Below are positions 25,094 to 36,861 of a DNA stretch of 64,000 nt, in pieces. The position numbers were made by a program, and so were the translations under genes. The stretch comes from a bacterium. Its GTDB lineage: Bacteria > Desulfobacterota > Deferrisomatia > Deferrisomatales > Deferrisomataceae. The notes under the pieces were generated by a model, which saw only the letters and a program-made list of their open reading frames with translations, did not search any database and was not told the origin of the DNA. Location of the stretch: NCBI GenBank assembly GCA_027021615.1, contig JALUTY010000087.1, positions 37,142 through 101,141 of the forward strand, read 5' to 3'. How positions within the stretch are numbered: position 1 is the stretch's first letter; every line of letters begins with the position of its first letter.

Positions 25094-25783
25094 ATGTGGA
25101 AGGAACTGATCAAGATCTGGACCTCCCAGAGCCTGCTGGACCAGGCGTGGAAGGAGTCGTTCGACGCCCTGGAGATCGACCGGAAGATGTTCCTGGAGGC
25201 CGTGCGCATCCTCCGGGAGAGCGACGACCAGGAGCTGGCGTCCGAGATCCGGGAGATGGACCGGCAGGTCAACAAGTACGAGCGCGACGTCCGGCGCAAG
25301 GTGATGACCCACTGCGCGGTCACCGGGACCGGCACGGCCGACCTGCCCAGCGCCATGGTGCTGGTGTCGATCATCATCGACATCGAGCGTATCGGCGACT
25401 ACTGCAAGAACATCGTGGACCTGGCCCGGCACCATCCCCAGACCCTCTCTGCCGGGCCTTACGAGACCGACCTGGGCGAGGTGGAGAAGGAGCTCAAGGA
25501 CCGGTTCGCCCGCACCATCGAGGTGCTGCACCACCACCACGTGGAGGGCGCCCGGGAGCTGATGGCCACCTACCGCACCGAGGTGGGGTCGGTGTGCGAC
25601 CGGATCGTGCACGGCGTGGTGGGCGGGGAGAACCCCGAGTTCTCCGCGGCCGACGCGGCCACCCTGGCCCTGTACGCCCGGTACCTCAAGCGGATCACCG
25701 CCCACCTGAAGAACGTGGCCTCCAGCGTCGTGAACCCGTTCCCCCGCATCGGGTTCAAGGAGAAACGGCCGAAGAACCCTTAG
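25094..25783 (+). CDS. PhoU-like regulatory protein paired with the Na/Pi carrier
   Basis: 229 residues, all-helical by composition, with PhoU-type repeats (KESFDALEIDRKMFLEAVRI..., ATLALYARYLKRITAHLKNVASSVV) and the central SIIIDIERIGDYCKNIVDLA motif. In relatives PhoU domains are fused C-terminally to Na/Pi carriers and adjust phosphate uptake; here it is a separate gene 4 bases downstream. The unusual HHHH in the middle (EVLHHHHVEGA) may bind metal. ATG 25094 is used; an upstream in-frame codon would overlap the carrier. Confidence 0.85.
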   Translation: MWKELIKIWTSQSLLDQAWKESFDALEIDRKMFLEAVRILRESDDQELASEIREMDRQVNKYERDVRRKVMTHCAVTGTGTADLPSAMVLVSIIIDIERIGDYCKNIVDLARHHPQTLSAGPYETDLGEVEKELKDRFARTIEVLHHHHVEGARELMATYRTEVGSVCDRIVHGVVGGENPEFSAADAATLALYARYLKRITAHLKNVASSVVNPFPRIGFKEKRPKNP

Positions 25784-25805
25784 GACCCCTGGCCTGGGAG
25801 GCGAT

Positions 25806-25838
25806 GCGGGCCGCCCTGGGGGCGGCCCGCTTGCGTTT
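25806..25838 (+). terminator. Intrinsic terminator after the phosphate operon
   Basis: GCGGGCCGCC and GGCGGCCCGC form a 10-bp stem around a 5-base loop, followed by TTGCGTTT. It separates the phosphate genes from the selenoprotein gene. Confidence 0.65.
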
Positions 25839-25905
25839 GGCAAGGTTGCACGGGCCGGAGGCCCGGGTACGGTTCCCCCCACACCCCAGCCCGGAGGAGC
25901 CCCCC

Positions 25906-26514
25906 ATGGCCACCCTGGAGATCTTCTTCGACTACGTCTGACCCTGGTGCTACTTCGACACCGTGGGTGTCGCCGCTGTGGAGCGCGATCTGGGAGTCGA
26001 GACCCGTTGGCTTCCGTTTCCCCTGCATCCCGAGACTCCAGACGAGGGGCTTCCGTTGGACGAGCTCTTCGGTGGCCGGGTGGACGTGCCCGCCATGCTG
26101 GAGCGGGTGCGTCGCGTGGCCCAGGCCCTGGGGCTTCCCGTGGGGGAGCGGGCCCGGACCTTCAACACTCGCAGGGTGCAGGAGCTGGGGCTCTGGGCCG
26201 AGGACGAGGGGAGGGGGGCGGCATTCCGCGACGTCGCGTTCCGAGCATACTTCGCCGAGGGTCGAAACCTGGCCGATCGTGAGGTGCTGAGGGATCTCGC
26301 TGAGACCGCCGGCCTCGACTCGGCAGAGGCGTTGAGGGTTCTGGGCTCCAGCCGCTATGCCCCGGCCCGAGAGAGGGCCTGGGCCGAGGCCTGGCGGCGG
26401 AGGGTGCGGGCCGTGCCCACCCACTTCCTGGGTCGGGCCGTGGCCGAGGGGTTTCACCCGCCCGACGAGCTGGCAGCGTGGGTCCGCCGTTTCCTGCCGG
26501 CCTGCGACCCATAG
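25906..26514 (+). CDS. DsbA/FrnE-family oxidoreductase, predicted selenoprotein (UPWC active site)
   Basis: 202 residues if the in-frame TGA at 25939-25941 is read as selenocysteine (residue 12). The sequence around it is EIFFDYV-U-PWCYFD, where family members have CPWC, so Sec replaces the first, attacking Cys and the second Cys is kept. Upstream ATG 25906 has GGAGGAG; downstream the frame continues for 190 residues with full family sequence (PLHPETPDEGLPL, FNTRRVQELGLWA, AYFAEGRNLADREVL, AVPTHFLGR). A hairpin with a G-starting loop lies at the spacing expected of a bacterial SECIS. FrnE/2-hydroxychromene-2-carboxylate isomerase-like proteins act as cytoplasmic thiol-disulfide oxidoreductases. 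The alternative, a nonsense mutation, is less likely because the stop falls exactly on the catalytic Cys. Confidence 0.85.
25956..25972 (+). promoter_or_regulatory. Candidate bacterial SECIS hairpin
   Basis: CGACACC pairs perfectly with GGTGTCG around the loop GTG. The loop begins 21 bases after the UGA and its first base is G, both within the ranges used to define bacterial SECIS elements. It lies inside the coding region, as expected for bacteria. Confidence 0.65.
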
Positions 26515-26553
26515 ATCTGTGGCCAAAATCTCTCCACTGGGCTCATGGTACTA

Positions 26554-26606
26554 TTAACCTGGCAGCGATAAAGACGCGCTCTGGGGCGCGTCTATTTAGC
26601 CGGGGT
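26554..26606. repeat. Minimal palindromic repeat (outer ends only)
   Basis: TTAACCTGGCAGCGATAAAG on the left and TCTATTTAGCCGGGGT on the right are close to the TTAACCCGGCGG...AAAATAGGCG outer ends of the larger repeats in this window. They enclose only AGACGCGC-TCTGGG-GCGCGTCT, a perfect 8-bp hairpin. It looks like an element reduced to its ends by internal deletion and could double as a terminator for the selenoprotein gene. Confidence 0.55.
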
Positions 26607-26656
26607 ATCAGTATCCTTGGGCACCGAGAGGGGCAGGATTCTCGGATCGGGGTCCC

Positions 26657-27781
26657 ATGCGTCTGTTCGTGTTCCTGGGCGTCGCCTTGTCCGTGTACGC
26701 GGCGATGCACGCGGTCGTGTACTGGGCCTTGCGGCCGATCTGGGCGGGGGCACCCCGGGCGGGAGCAGGCGTTGCGGCATGGATGGCCGCCATGGTCGCG
26801 GCGCCGGTGGCCGTGCGGCTCCTGGACCGGGCAGGCCTGGAGGCCGTGGCCCGGCCCCTGGCCCGGGCCGCCTACACCTGGCTCGGGCTCGTGTTCCTCG
26901 CCTTCTGGCCGGCGGCGGCGCTGGGGGTGGGGCAGCTCCTGGCCTCCGGCCTCGGCGCCCTCCTGCCCACCGAGCCCCTGCGGCTCCGGACCCCGGCCGT
27001 GGCCTGGGCCGTCCTGGCCGGGGCGGTCGCCCTGGGGGGGTACGGCGCGTGGGAGGCGACCCGTCTCCGGGTGGAGCGGGTCCGGATCGCATCGACCAAG
27101 CTCTCCCGGTCCCTACGCATCGTTCAGGTGTCGGACCTCCACCTGGGGCTCCTGCTGCGGAACCAGACCCTGGACCGGGTGCTCCGGACGGTGGAGGCCC
27201 TCGGGCCCGACCTTTTGGTGGCCACGGGCGACCTGGTGGACGCCCAGATCGACCACCTGGACGATCTGAGCCGCTCGTGGGCCTCGTTCACCCCGCCCCT
27301 GGGCAAGCTCGCCGCGGTGGGCAACCACGAGGTGTACGCGGGGCTGGGCCAGAGCCTGGCGTTCCTGGAGAAGGGCGGCTTCCGGGTGCTTCGCAACGAG
27401 GCCGTGGCGGTGGGGTCCGACCTCGTCGTGGTGGGCGTGGACGACGAGCACGCCCCGGGTCCCCGACCCGACCCGGAGCGGCTGTTCGCCCGGATCCCCG
27501 CGGGAACGTTCGTGCTCCTCTTGAAGCACCGGCCCACGGTGGTTCCCGGTGCCGCGGGGCGGTTCGACCTTCAGCTCTCGGGCCACACCCACCTGGGCCA
27601 GATCTTTCCGTTCCGCCTGTTCACGAAACTGGCGTACCCTATGCAGCACGGCCTGTACGCCCTGCCGGAAGGAGGCCGCCTGTACGCGAGCCGGGGCACC
27701 GGCACCTGGGGGCCGCCCATGCGGGTGCTCGCGCCCCCCGAGGTGACCCTGATCGAGCTCGTGCCGGAAGAGCCGTATTGA
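26657..27781 (+). CDS. Membrane-anchored metallophosphoesterase
   Basis: 374 residues. Four hydrophobic segments occupy about residues 1-140. The C-terminal half is a calcineurin-like phosphoesterase: VQVSDLHLG (metal site 1), LVATGDLVDAQ (site 2), AVGNHEVYAG (site 3, catalytic His), LLKHRP, and LSGHTHLGQIFPF (site 4). The YaeI/UDP-diacylglucosamine pyrophosphatase-like branch includes membrane proteins of this kind, but the substrate here is unknown. ATG 26657 is the first in-frame start. It is followed by a palindromic repeat and flanked by another, so it seems monocistronic. Confidence 0.85.
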   Translation: MRLFVFLGVALSVYAAMHAVVYWALRPIWAGAPRAGAGVAAWMAAMVAAPVAVRLLDRAGLEAVARPLARAAYTWLGLVFLAFWPAAALGVGQLLASGLGALLPTEPLRLRTPAVAWAVLAGAVALGGYGAWEATRLRVERVRIASTKLSRSLRIVQVSDLHLGLLLRNQTLDRVLRTVEALGPDLLVATGDLVDAQIDHLDDLSRSWASFTPPLGKLAAVGNHEVYAGLGQSLAFLEKGGFRVLRNEAVAVGSDLVVVGVDDEHAPGPRPDPERLFARIPAGTFVLLLKHRPTVVPGAAGRFDLQLSGHTHLGQIFPFRLFTKLAYPMQHGLYALPEGGRLYASRGTGTWGPPMRVLAPPEVTLIELVPEEPY

Positions 27782-28041
27782 TCCGGCGACAAAACAGGCC
27801 CGTGCCCCCCCTTCCCCTTGGGGAGTGCGGGGTGGGGGTCTGGTGGAGCGCCGGGCGCGGCCCCTTAGCTCGCCGCGCCCTCCGAACGTCCGGATCGCCT
27901 CAGGATCCCAAGGGTTCCGCTATCGGGGCCTGGATCGACGCGCAAGCGGCGGCATGAGAAGGCGCGGCGATCGAATGCCGCACTCGCGCCCGGCCGGAGC
28001 CAGGCCCCCACCCCGCACCCTGGCAATGCGTTTGAAGGGCT
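27782..28041. repeat. Large palindromic repeat (type C loop)
   Basis: The left end CCGGCGACAAAACAGGC is of the same kind as in the 40381-40664 and 57935-58204 copies. Near-perfect core arms follow: GTGCGGGGTGGGGGTCTGG...CCGGGCGCG on the left and CGCGCCCGG...CCAGGCCCCCACCCCGCAC on the right, about 37 bases each. The loop (about 27880-27955) resembles that of the copy at the right edge of the window. No gene is seen in this gap. Confidence 0.65.
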
Positions 28042-28060
28042 TAGCAATAGGAGCCGCACC

Positions 28061-28867
28061 GTGGTCCCGGTCCGTGTGGAACCGTTCCGGAGCTTCGAGG
28101 TGAGCGTGCCGGCCGCCCTGGAGGCGGTGGGGGCGGCTGCGGTGCTGGCCCGGCAGGAGCTCGTGGTGATCAAGCCCAACCTGGTCACCGCGAGCCCGCC
28201 CCCCGTGACCCTGCCGGCCGAGGCGGCCGCGGCCCTGGTGGAGTTCGTGCGGAGGAACTCCCGGGCCCGGGTGGTCATCGCCGAGGGGTGCGGGGACGCC
28301 GGGCTCTCGACCCCAGAGGTGTTCGAGGCCCTGGGGTACCGGGGCCTCGCCCGGGAGTTCGGCGTGGAGCTCGTGGACCTCAACACCGCGCCCACGGTTC
28401 GGCTGGAGAACCCCTCGTTCCGGGTTTTCCCCGAGGCCTGGGCGCCCGAGCTCCTCACGCGGGCGTTCGTGGTCTCGGCCGCGGTGCTCAAGCGCCACAG
28501 CCTGGCCGAGGTGACCCTGTCGCTCAAGAACATGATGGGCGCGGCCCCGCCCGGGAGGTACGGGAACCCCGGCGGCTGGAAGAAGGGTCGGTTCCACGCC
28601 CGGATGCACCGGGCCGTGTTCGAGTGGGCGAGTCACCTCACGCCCGACCTGGCCCTGGTGGACGCGAGCGTGGGCCTGGCCGAGTTCCACCTGGGCGGCC
28701 CCGCGTGCGATCCGCCGGTGGGAAAGATCGTGGCCGGGTTCGACCCCGTGGCCGTGGACACGGCCGGCTGCCGGCTCCTGGGGCTGGACTGGCGAAGGGT
28801 CGAGCACCTGCGGCTCGCCCATGGGGTGCTGGGCCGGGCCGATCGGGAGGAGGAGGTTGCCCCGTGA
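28061..28867 (+). CDS. DUF362-domain protein
   Basis: 268 residues from a GTG start with AGGAG eight bases upstream. The DUF362 pattern is visible: ELVVIKPNLVTASPP, VVIAEGCGDAGLSTPEVF, VVSAAVLKRHSLAEVTLSLK, NMMGAAPPGRYG, and GFDPVAVDTAGCRLLGLDWRRVEHL. Unlike longer DUF362 proteins it has no ferredoxin-type Cys clusters. The family's activity is unknown to me; members are often found with iron-sulfur proteins in anaerobes. No clear operon partner; the gene sits between a repeat and xerC. Confidence 0.8.
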   Translation: MVPVRVEPFRSFEVSVPAALEAVGAAAVLARQELVVIKPNLVTASPPPVTLPAEAAAALVEFVRRNSRARVVIAEGCGDAGLSTPEVFEALGYRGLAREFGVELVDLNTAPTVRLENPSFRVFPEAWAPELLTRAFVVSAAVLKRHSLAEVTLSLKNMMGAAPPGRYGNPGGWKKGRFHARMHRAVFEWASHLTPDLALVDASVGLAEFHLGGPACDPPVGKIVAGFDPVAVDTAGCRLLGLDWRRVEHLRLAHGVLGRADREEEVAP

Positions 28868-28942
28868 CGCGTGCCATCCTCATGTCCGAGCGGCAGAAGC
28901 TCCCGGGGCATTGCCGGCGGCGGAGCCATGGAGCCTGCTCTG

Positions 28943-28975
28943 GGATCCCGACCCGGTCCCCCCGGTTCGGGATCC
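28943..28975. terminator. Hairpin between the DUF362 gene and xerC
   Basis: GGATCCCGA and TCGGGATCC form a perfect 9-bp stem with further CGG/CCG pairing inside. There is no T run, so it is a weak terminator candidate. Just after it, TATGTT at about 29000 could be the -10 box of the xerC-hslVU operon, but no -35 box is convincing. Confidence 0.4.
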
Positions 28976-29033
28976 TCGGCATTCGCTGCGGCCCTGTGGT
29001 ATGTTAGCGGCTTTCCTTTTGTCGGGGTGATCG

Positions 29034-29990
29034 ATGGTCGCAGAGTCCCAGGACCCTTGGGTGGAGGCGTTCCTGACCCACCTCCGGTACGAGCGCAACG
29101 CCTCGGACCACACGGTGCGCAGCTACGCCGGGGATCTCCGGCGGTTCGCCGAGTGGGCCCGGGCTCGGATCGAAGGTCGGGGGCCGCACCTGTGGCAGGC
29201 CGTGGAGCCGGGGGACATCCGAGCCTACCTGGCCTCGCTCCACGGCCGCAGGGCCCGCACCACCATCGGCCGGGCCCTGTCGTCGCTCCGGGCGTTCTAC
29301 CGGTACCTGGTGCGCGAGGGGCACCTGGACGCGAACCCGGCCGCGTCGGTGGCCGCGCCCAAGCAGCCCCGGCGGCTTCCGGGGGTGCTGTCGGTGGACG
29401 AGGCGTTCGCCCTGGTGGACGCGGTGTCCGGCGAGGGAGTCCTGGCCCTGCGGGACCGGGCGATCCTGGAGACGCTCTACGGCACGGGCGTACGGGTGTC
29501 GGAGCTCGTGGGGCTGGACGGCCGGGACGTGCGCCTCGCCGCGGGGCTCGCCCGGATCCGGGGCAAGGGCCGGGTGGAGCGGGAGGTGCCCCTGACCGAG
29601 CCGTGCGTCCGGGCGCTGGAGGCGTACCTGGAGGCGCGGGCCCGGGCCGGTCGGCCCCTGGAGCCGGCCGGGCCCGTGTTCCTGAACGCCCGGGGAGGCC
29701 GACTGACGGACCGGAGCGTTCGGCGGATCATCGACAAGTGGATCGAGCGGGCGGCCCTGGCCCGGCGGGTGCACCCGCACCTGCTGCGTCACAGCTTCGC
29801 CACCCACCTGCTGGCGGGTGGGGCGGACCTGCGGGCCATCCAGGAGCTGCTGGGCCACCGCAGCCTGTCCACGACCCAGAAGTACACCCACGTGGGCATC
29901 GAGCGGTTGATGCGGATCTACGACGAGGCCCATCCCCGGGCACGCGGGGCGGGAACCAGGCGAAAGACGACAACGGACAACCAAACCTGA
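29034..29990 (+). CDS. xerC: Tyrosine recombinase XerC
   Basis: 318 residues. An N-terminal SAM-like DNA-binding domain (about 5-100, [19 protein letters not shown]) precedes the catalytic domain with all active residues: Arg in [14 protein letters not shown], His-x-x-Arg in [14 protein letters not shown], His in [11 protein letters not shown] and the nucleophile Tyr in KYTHVG. It resolves chromosome dimers at dif with XerD. The order xerC-hslV-hslU is a known conserved arrangement, so it is the chromosomal recombinase and not an integrase of a mobile element. A short run of CGTCCGxAC-type repeats lies in the 44 bases before hslV. Confidence 0.9.
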   Translation: MVAESQDPWVEAFLTHLRYERNASDHTVRSYAGDLRRFAEWARARIEGRGPHLWQAVEPGDIRAYLASLHGRRARTTIGRALSSLRAFYRYLVREGHLDANPAASVAAPKQPRRLPGVLSVDEAFALVDAVSGEGVLALRDRAILETLYGTGVRVSELVGLDGRDVRLAAGLARIRGKGRVEREVPLTEPCVRALEAYLEARARAGRPLEPAGPVFLNARGGRLTDRSVRRIIDKWIERAALARRVHPHLLRHSFATHLLAGGADLRAIQELLGHRSLSTTQKYTHVGIERLMRIYDEAHPRARGAGTRRKTTTDNQT

Positions 29991-30034
29991 CGTCCGGAAA
30001 TCCCAACGTCCGCACGTCCGAACGGAAGACCCAG

Positions 30035-30577
30035 ATGACCGATACGATCCGAGGCACCACCATCGTGTGCGTGCGCCGCGACGGCCGGGTGGCCATGGCC
30101 GGCGACGGCCAGGTCACCTTTGGCGCCACCGTGCTCAAGCGCACCGCCCGCAAGGTGCGAAAGCTCCGGGAGGGGAAGATCCTGGCGGGGTTCGCCGGCG
30201 CCACGGCCGACGCGTTCACCCTGCTGGAGCGGTTCGAGGGCAAGCTCGACGCCCACGGCGGCAGCCTGCACCGGGCCGCCGTGGAGCTGGCCAAGGACTG
30301 GCGCACCGACAAGTACCTGCGCCGCCTGGAGGCCATGCTGCTGGTGGCCGACCGGGAGGCGACCCTGCTCCTCTCGGGCACCGGCGACGTGGTGGAGCCG
30401 GAGGAGGGGGTGGTGGCCATCGGGTCGGGCGGGCCGTTCGCCCTGGCCGCGGGCCTGGCGCTGTACGAGCACACGGCCCTGGGCGCGGCCGAGATCGCCC
30501 GCGAGGCGCTGCGGGCGGCGGCCCGGATCTGCATCTACACCAACGAGTCCGTGGAGCTCGAAGAGCTGGGAGGATAG
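30035..30577 (+). CDS. hslV: ATP-dependent protease HslV (ClpQ) peptidase subunit
   Basis: 180 residues. After a 7-residue leader (MTDTIRG) the catalytic N-terminal threonine starts [10 protein letters not shown]. The leader must be removed for activity, as in HslV proteins longer than the E. coli one. Further family sequence: [38 protein letters not shown], and [16 protein letters not shown]. It forms the double-hexameric proteolytic core for HslU, encoded 6 bases downstream. ATG 30035 is the only start consistent with the family N terminus. Confidence 0.93.
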   Translation: MTDTIRGTTIVCVRRDGRVAMAGDGQVTFGATVLKRTARKVRKLREGKILAGFAGATADAFTLLERFEGKLDAHGGSLHRAAVELAKDWRTDKYLRRLEAMLLVADREATLLLSGTGDVVEPEEGVVAIGSGGPFALAAGLALYEHTALGAAEIAREALRAAARICIYTNESVELEELGG

Positions 30578-30583
30578 ACCCCC

Positions 30584-31891
<1,308 letters not shown>

Positions 31892-31904
31892 GTCGGGGGT
31901 CGGA

Positions 31905-33172
<1,268 letters not shown>

Positions 33173-33175
33173 CGG

Positions 33176-34363
33176 ATGGGAAACCAACAGATCATGGACC
33201 TGGCCGCAACCTGCCTCATGCCCACTTACGCCCGGTTCCCCGTGGCCCTGGTGCGGGGCCGGGGCATGCGGGTGTGGGACGCGGACGGCCGCCAGTACCT
33301 GGACTTCCTGGCCGGGATCGCGGTGTGCAACCTGGGCCACTGCCACCCCAACGTGGTGGCCGCGATCCGGGAGCAGGCCGGCACCCTGCTGCACGTGTCG
33401 AACCTGTACCACATCGAGCCCCAGGTGCGGCTGGCCAAGCTCCTGACCGAGGTCACCTTTGCCGACCGGGTGTTCTTTTGCAACAGCGGGGCCGAAGCCA
33501 ACGAGGGCGCGATCAAGCTCGCCCGCAAGGTCCAGAAGGACCGGGGCGAGCCCGAACGCACCGAGATCGTGTCGGCCACCATGAGCTTCCACGGCCGGAC
33601 CCTGGCCACCCTGACGGCCACGGGCCAGGACAAGGTGAAAGTGGGGTTCGACCCCCTGCCCCCGGGCTTCACCTGCGTGCCCTACGACGACGTCGAGGCC
33701 CTGGAGGAGGCGGTGGGGCCGGAAACGGCCGCTGTCATGCTCGAGCCGATTCAGGGCGAGGGGGGAGTGCGGGTGCCGTCGGAGGGATACCTGCGGCGGG
33801 TCCGGGAGCTGTGCGACGTGCGGGGGGCCCTGCTCGTCCTGGACGAGGTCCAGACCGGGGTGGGCCGCACGGGTACGTTCCTGGCCTGCGAGCACGACGG
33901 CGTGAAACCCGATATCTGCACCGTGGCCAAGGGCCTGGGCGGCGGAGTGCCCATCGGCGCGGTGCTCGCCACCGAGGCCGTGGCCCGGAGCTTCGGGCCG
34001 GGCACCCACGCCTCCACCTTCGGCGGCAACCCCCTGGTGTGCGCGGCCGCGCTCGCCACGGTGCGCACGATCCTCCAGGAGGGCATCCTGGAGCACACCC
34101 GGCGGACGGGAGCGTACCTGATGGAGCGCCTGTCCGAGCTGGCCCGGGGCCGGCCGGGCATCTCGGCCGTGCGGGGCCGCGGGCTCCTGATCGGCATCGA
34201 GCTGGCCGGGGACCGCAAGGCCAAGGACGTGGTGACCGCCATGATGGACCGGGGGTTCCTGGTGGGCTCGGCCGGGGAGCAGGTGGTCCGGCTCGCCCCG
34301 CCCCTCATCGTGGAGCCGGAGGAGATCGACGCCCTGCTCTCGGCCCTGGAAGAGGTGGTGTGA
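33176..34363 (+). CDS. argD: Acetylornithine aminotransferase
   Basis: 395-residue class-III PLP aminotransferase. Features: LDFLAGIAVCNLGHCHP, FFCNSGAEANEGAIKLAR, SFHGRTLATLTATGQ, VLDEVQTGVGRTG, the Schiff-base lysine in CTVAKGLGGGVPIGA, and THASTFGGNPLVCAAAL. It converts N-acetylglutamate semialdehyde to N-acetylornithine. It is coupled to argB (4-base gap) and followed by a 172-base gap before argF. Confidence 0.92.
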   Translation: MGNQQIMDLAATCLMPTYARFPVALVRGRGMRVWDADGRQYLDFLAGIAVCNLGHCHPNVVAAIREQAGTLLHVSNLYHIEPQVRLAKLLTEVTFADRVFFCNSGAEANEGAIKLARKVQKDRGEPERTEIVSATMSFHGRTLATLTATGQDKVKVGFDPLPPGFTCVPYDDVEALEEAVGPETAAVMLEPIQGEGGVRVPSEGYLRRVRELCDVRGALLVLDEVQTGVGRTGTFLACEHDGVKPDICTVAKGLGGGVPIGAVLATEAVARSFGPGTHASTFGGNPLVCAAALATVRTILQEGILEHTRRTGAYLMERLSELARGRPGISAVRGRGLLIGIELAGDRKAKDVVTAMMDRGFLVGSAGEQVVRLAPPLIVEPEEIDALLSALEEVV

Positions 34364-34374
34364 GGCGGTGTCCG

Positions 34375-34525
34375 GTCCACGGTCTTCGGTCTACGGTCGT
34401 CCGACCGAGAGCCCGATCGAAGCTATTTCGACGGGCGCTTCTGCAGTGAACACAGCGCTACCCATCGGGAATCCAAAAGGTTTTAGGCTTTCCAGCTTTC
34501 CGGCTTTCTAGCCTTCCAGCCGCAA
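34375..34525. repeat. Degenerate short tandem runs between argD and argF
   Basis: GGTCCACGGTCTTCGGTCTACGGTCGTCC-type units (from about 34375) and a run of CTTTCCAGCTTTCCGGCTTTCTAGCC units (about 34488-34520). Comparable runs fill the argF-argG gap (about 35520-35555) and gaps at 9721, 18142, 57900 and 58330. No gene, and no clear promoter. Confidence 0.45.
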
Positions 34526-34535
34526 GGTATCCGCC

Positions 34536-35453
34536 ATGCCCAAGCACTTCTTGAAGCTCACGGACTTCGGCCGAGACGAGCTCCTCGGCATCCTGGAGCT
34601 GGCCCGGGATCTCAAGGCCCGCCAGGCCCGGAGTGAACCCCACCGCCTGCTGGAGGGCAAGACCCTGGCCATGCTGTTCGAGAAATCGAGCACCCGGACC
34701 CGGGTCTCGTTCGAGGTGGGCATGTTCCAACTGGGCGGCCACGCCCTCTTTCTCTCGCCCCGCGACACCCAGATCGGCCGGGGTGAGCCCGTGCGCGACA
34801 CGGCCCGGGTGCTGTCGCGGTACGTGGACGCGATCATGGTGCGCACTTACGGCCAGGACGTGCTTGAAGAGCTGGCGCGCTGGTCGTCGGTACCGGTGAT
34901 CAACGGGCTCACGGACCTCGTGCACCCCTGCCAGGTCATGGCCGACCTCCTGACCGTGCTGGAGCGGAGGGAAAGCCTGGAAGGGCTCCGGGTCGCCTGG
35001 ATCGGCGACGGGAACAACATGGCCCACTCGTGGATCCACGCGGCCCGGGTGCTGGGGTTCGGCCTACGGCTGGCCTGCCCCGAGGGGTACGAGCCCGACA
35101 GGGCGATTCTGGACGCGGCCCGGAACGCCGGAACCGACGTGGAGGTGGGCCGCGAGCCCGAGTGGGCCGCGCGGGGCGCCCACGTGGTCACCACGGACGT
35201 GTGGGCCTCGATGGGCCAGGAGGAGGAGCAGGAGGCCCGGCGCCGCGCGTTCGCGGGGTACACCGTGGACGCCCGGATCATGGCCGCGGCCGACCCCTCG
35301 GCCGTGTTCCTCCACTGCCTGCCCGCCCACCGGGGCGAGGAGGTGACCGACGAGGTCCTGGAAGGCCCCCGGTCCGCCGTGTGGGACGAGGCCGAGAACC
35401 GCCTGCACGTGCAAAAGGCGATTCTGGTGCATCTGGTGCGGGGGGAAAACTGA
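34536..35453 (+). CDS. argF: Ornithine carbamoyltransferase
   Basis: 305 residues. Carbamoyl-phosphate site EKSSTRTRVSFEVGMFQLGG, the MVRTYGQDV and LVHPCQVMADLLT (HPxQ) motifs, WIGDGNNMAHSW, and the ornithine-binding loop FLHCLPAHRGEEVTDEV are all intact. It makes citrulline from ornithine and carbamoyl phosphate. It lies between argD and argG, each separated by about 120-170 bases of repeat-like DNA. Confidence 0.94.
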   Translation: MPKHFLKLTDFGRDELLGILELARDLKARQARSEPHRLLEGKTLAMLFEKSSTRTRVSFEVGMFQLGGHALFLSPRDTQIGRGEPVRDTARVLSRYVDAIMVRTYGQDVLEELARWSSVPVINGLTDLVHPCQVMADLLTVLERRESLEGLRVAWIGDGNNMAHSWIHAARVLGFGLRLACPEGYEPDRAILDAARNAGTDVEVGREPEWAARGAHVVTTDVWASMGQEEEQEARRRAFAGYTVDARIMAAADPSAVFLHCLPAHRGEEVTDEVLEGPRSAVWDEAENRLHVQKAILVHLVRGEN

Positions 35454-35569
35454 TCCCGAAAGGGAGGTACGGATACCGCGGGGGAAAAAATCGACGAACG
35501 ACCTGCGACGAACCACCTCCGACCTCCCGGCTTTCCAGCATTCTAGCGCCTTCAAGGGAGTGAACAACC

Positions 35570-36775
<1,206 letters not shown>

Positions 36776-36795
36776 GGGCTACGCGATAAACGATG

Positions 36796-36835
36796 GCGGG
36801 TGAACGGCTGCGGGTCCCTGTAGCCGTTCACCCGC
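36796..36835. terminator. Hairpin between convergent argG and darG
   Basis: GCGGGTGAACGGCT and AGCCGTTCACCCGC form a perfect 14-bp stem around a 12-base loop. There is no T run on either side. Its place between two convergent genes suggests a bidirectional transcription stop. Confidence 0.55.
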
Positions 36836-36861
36836 TTCAGAGTCCCCCCTTGCCGTCAGCG

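Noticed and set aside
25939..25941. Treating the TGA in the DsbA-like gene as a pseudogene mutation
   Set aside because: The stop coincides exactly with the catalytic Cys, the rest of the gene is intact and a SECIS-like hairpin follows; a random nonsense mutation would not be expected to fall there.
29034..29990. XerC-like recombinase as the integrase of a mobile island
   Set aside because: Its position directly before hslVU is the conserved chromosomal arrangement and no phage, tRNA or attachment-site signature is nearby.
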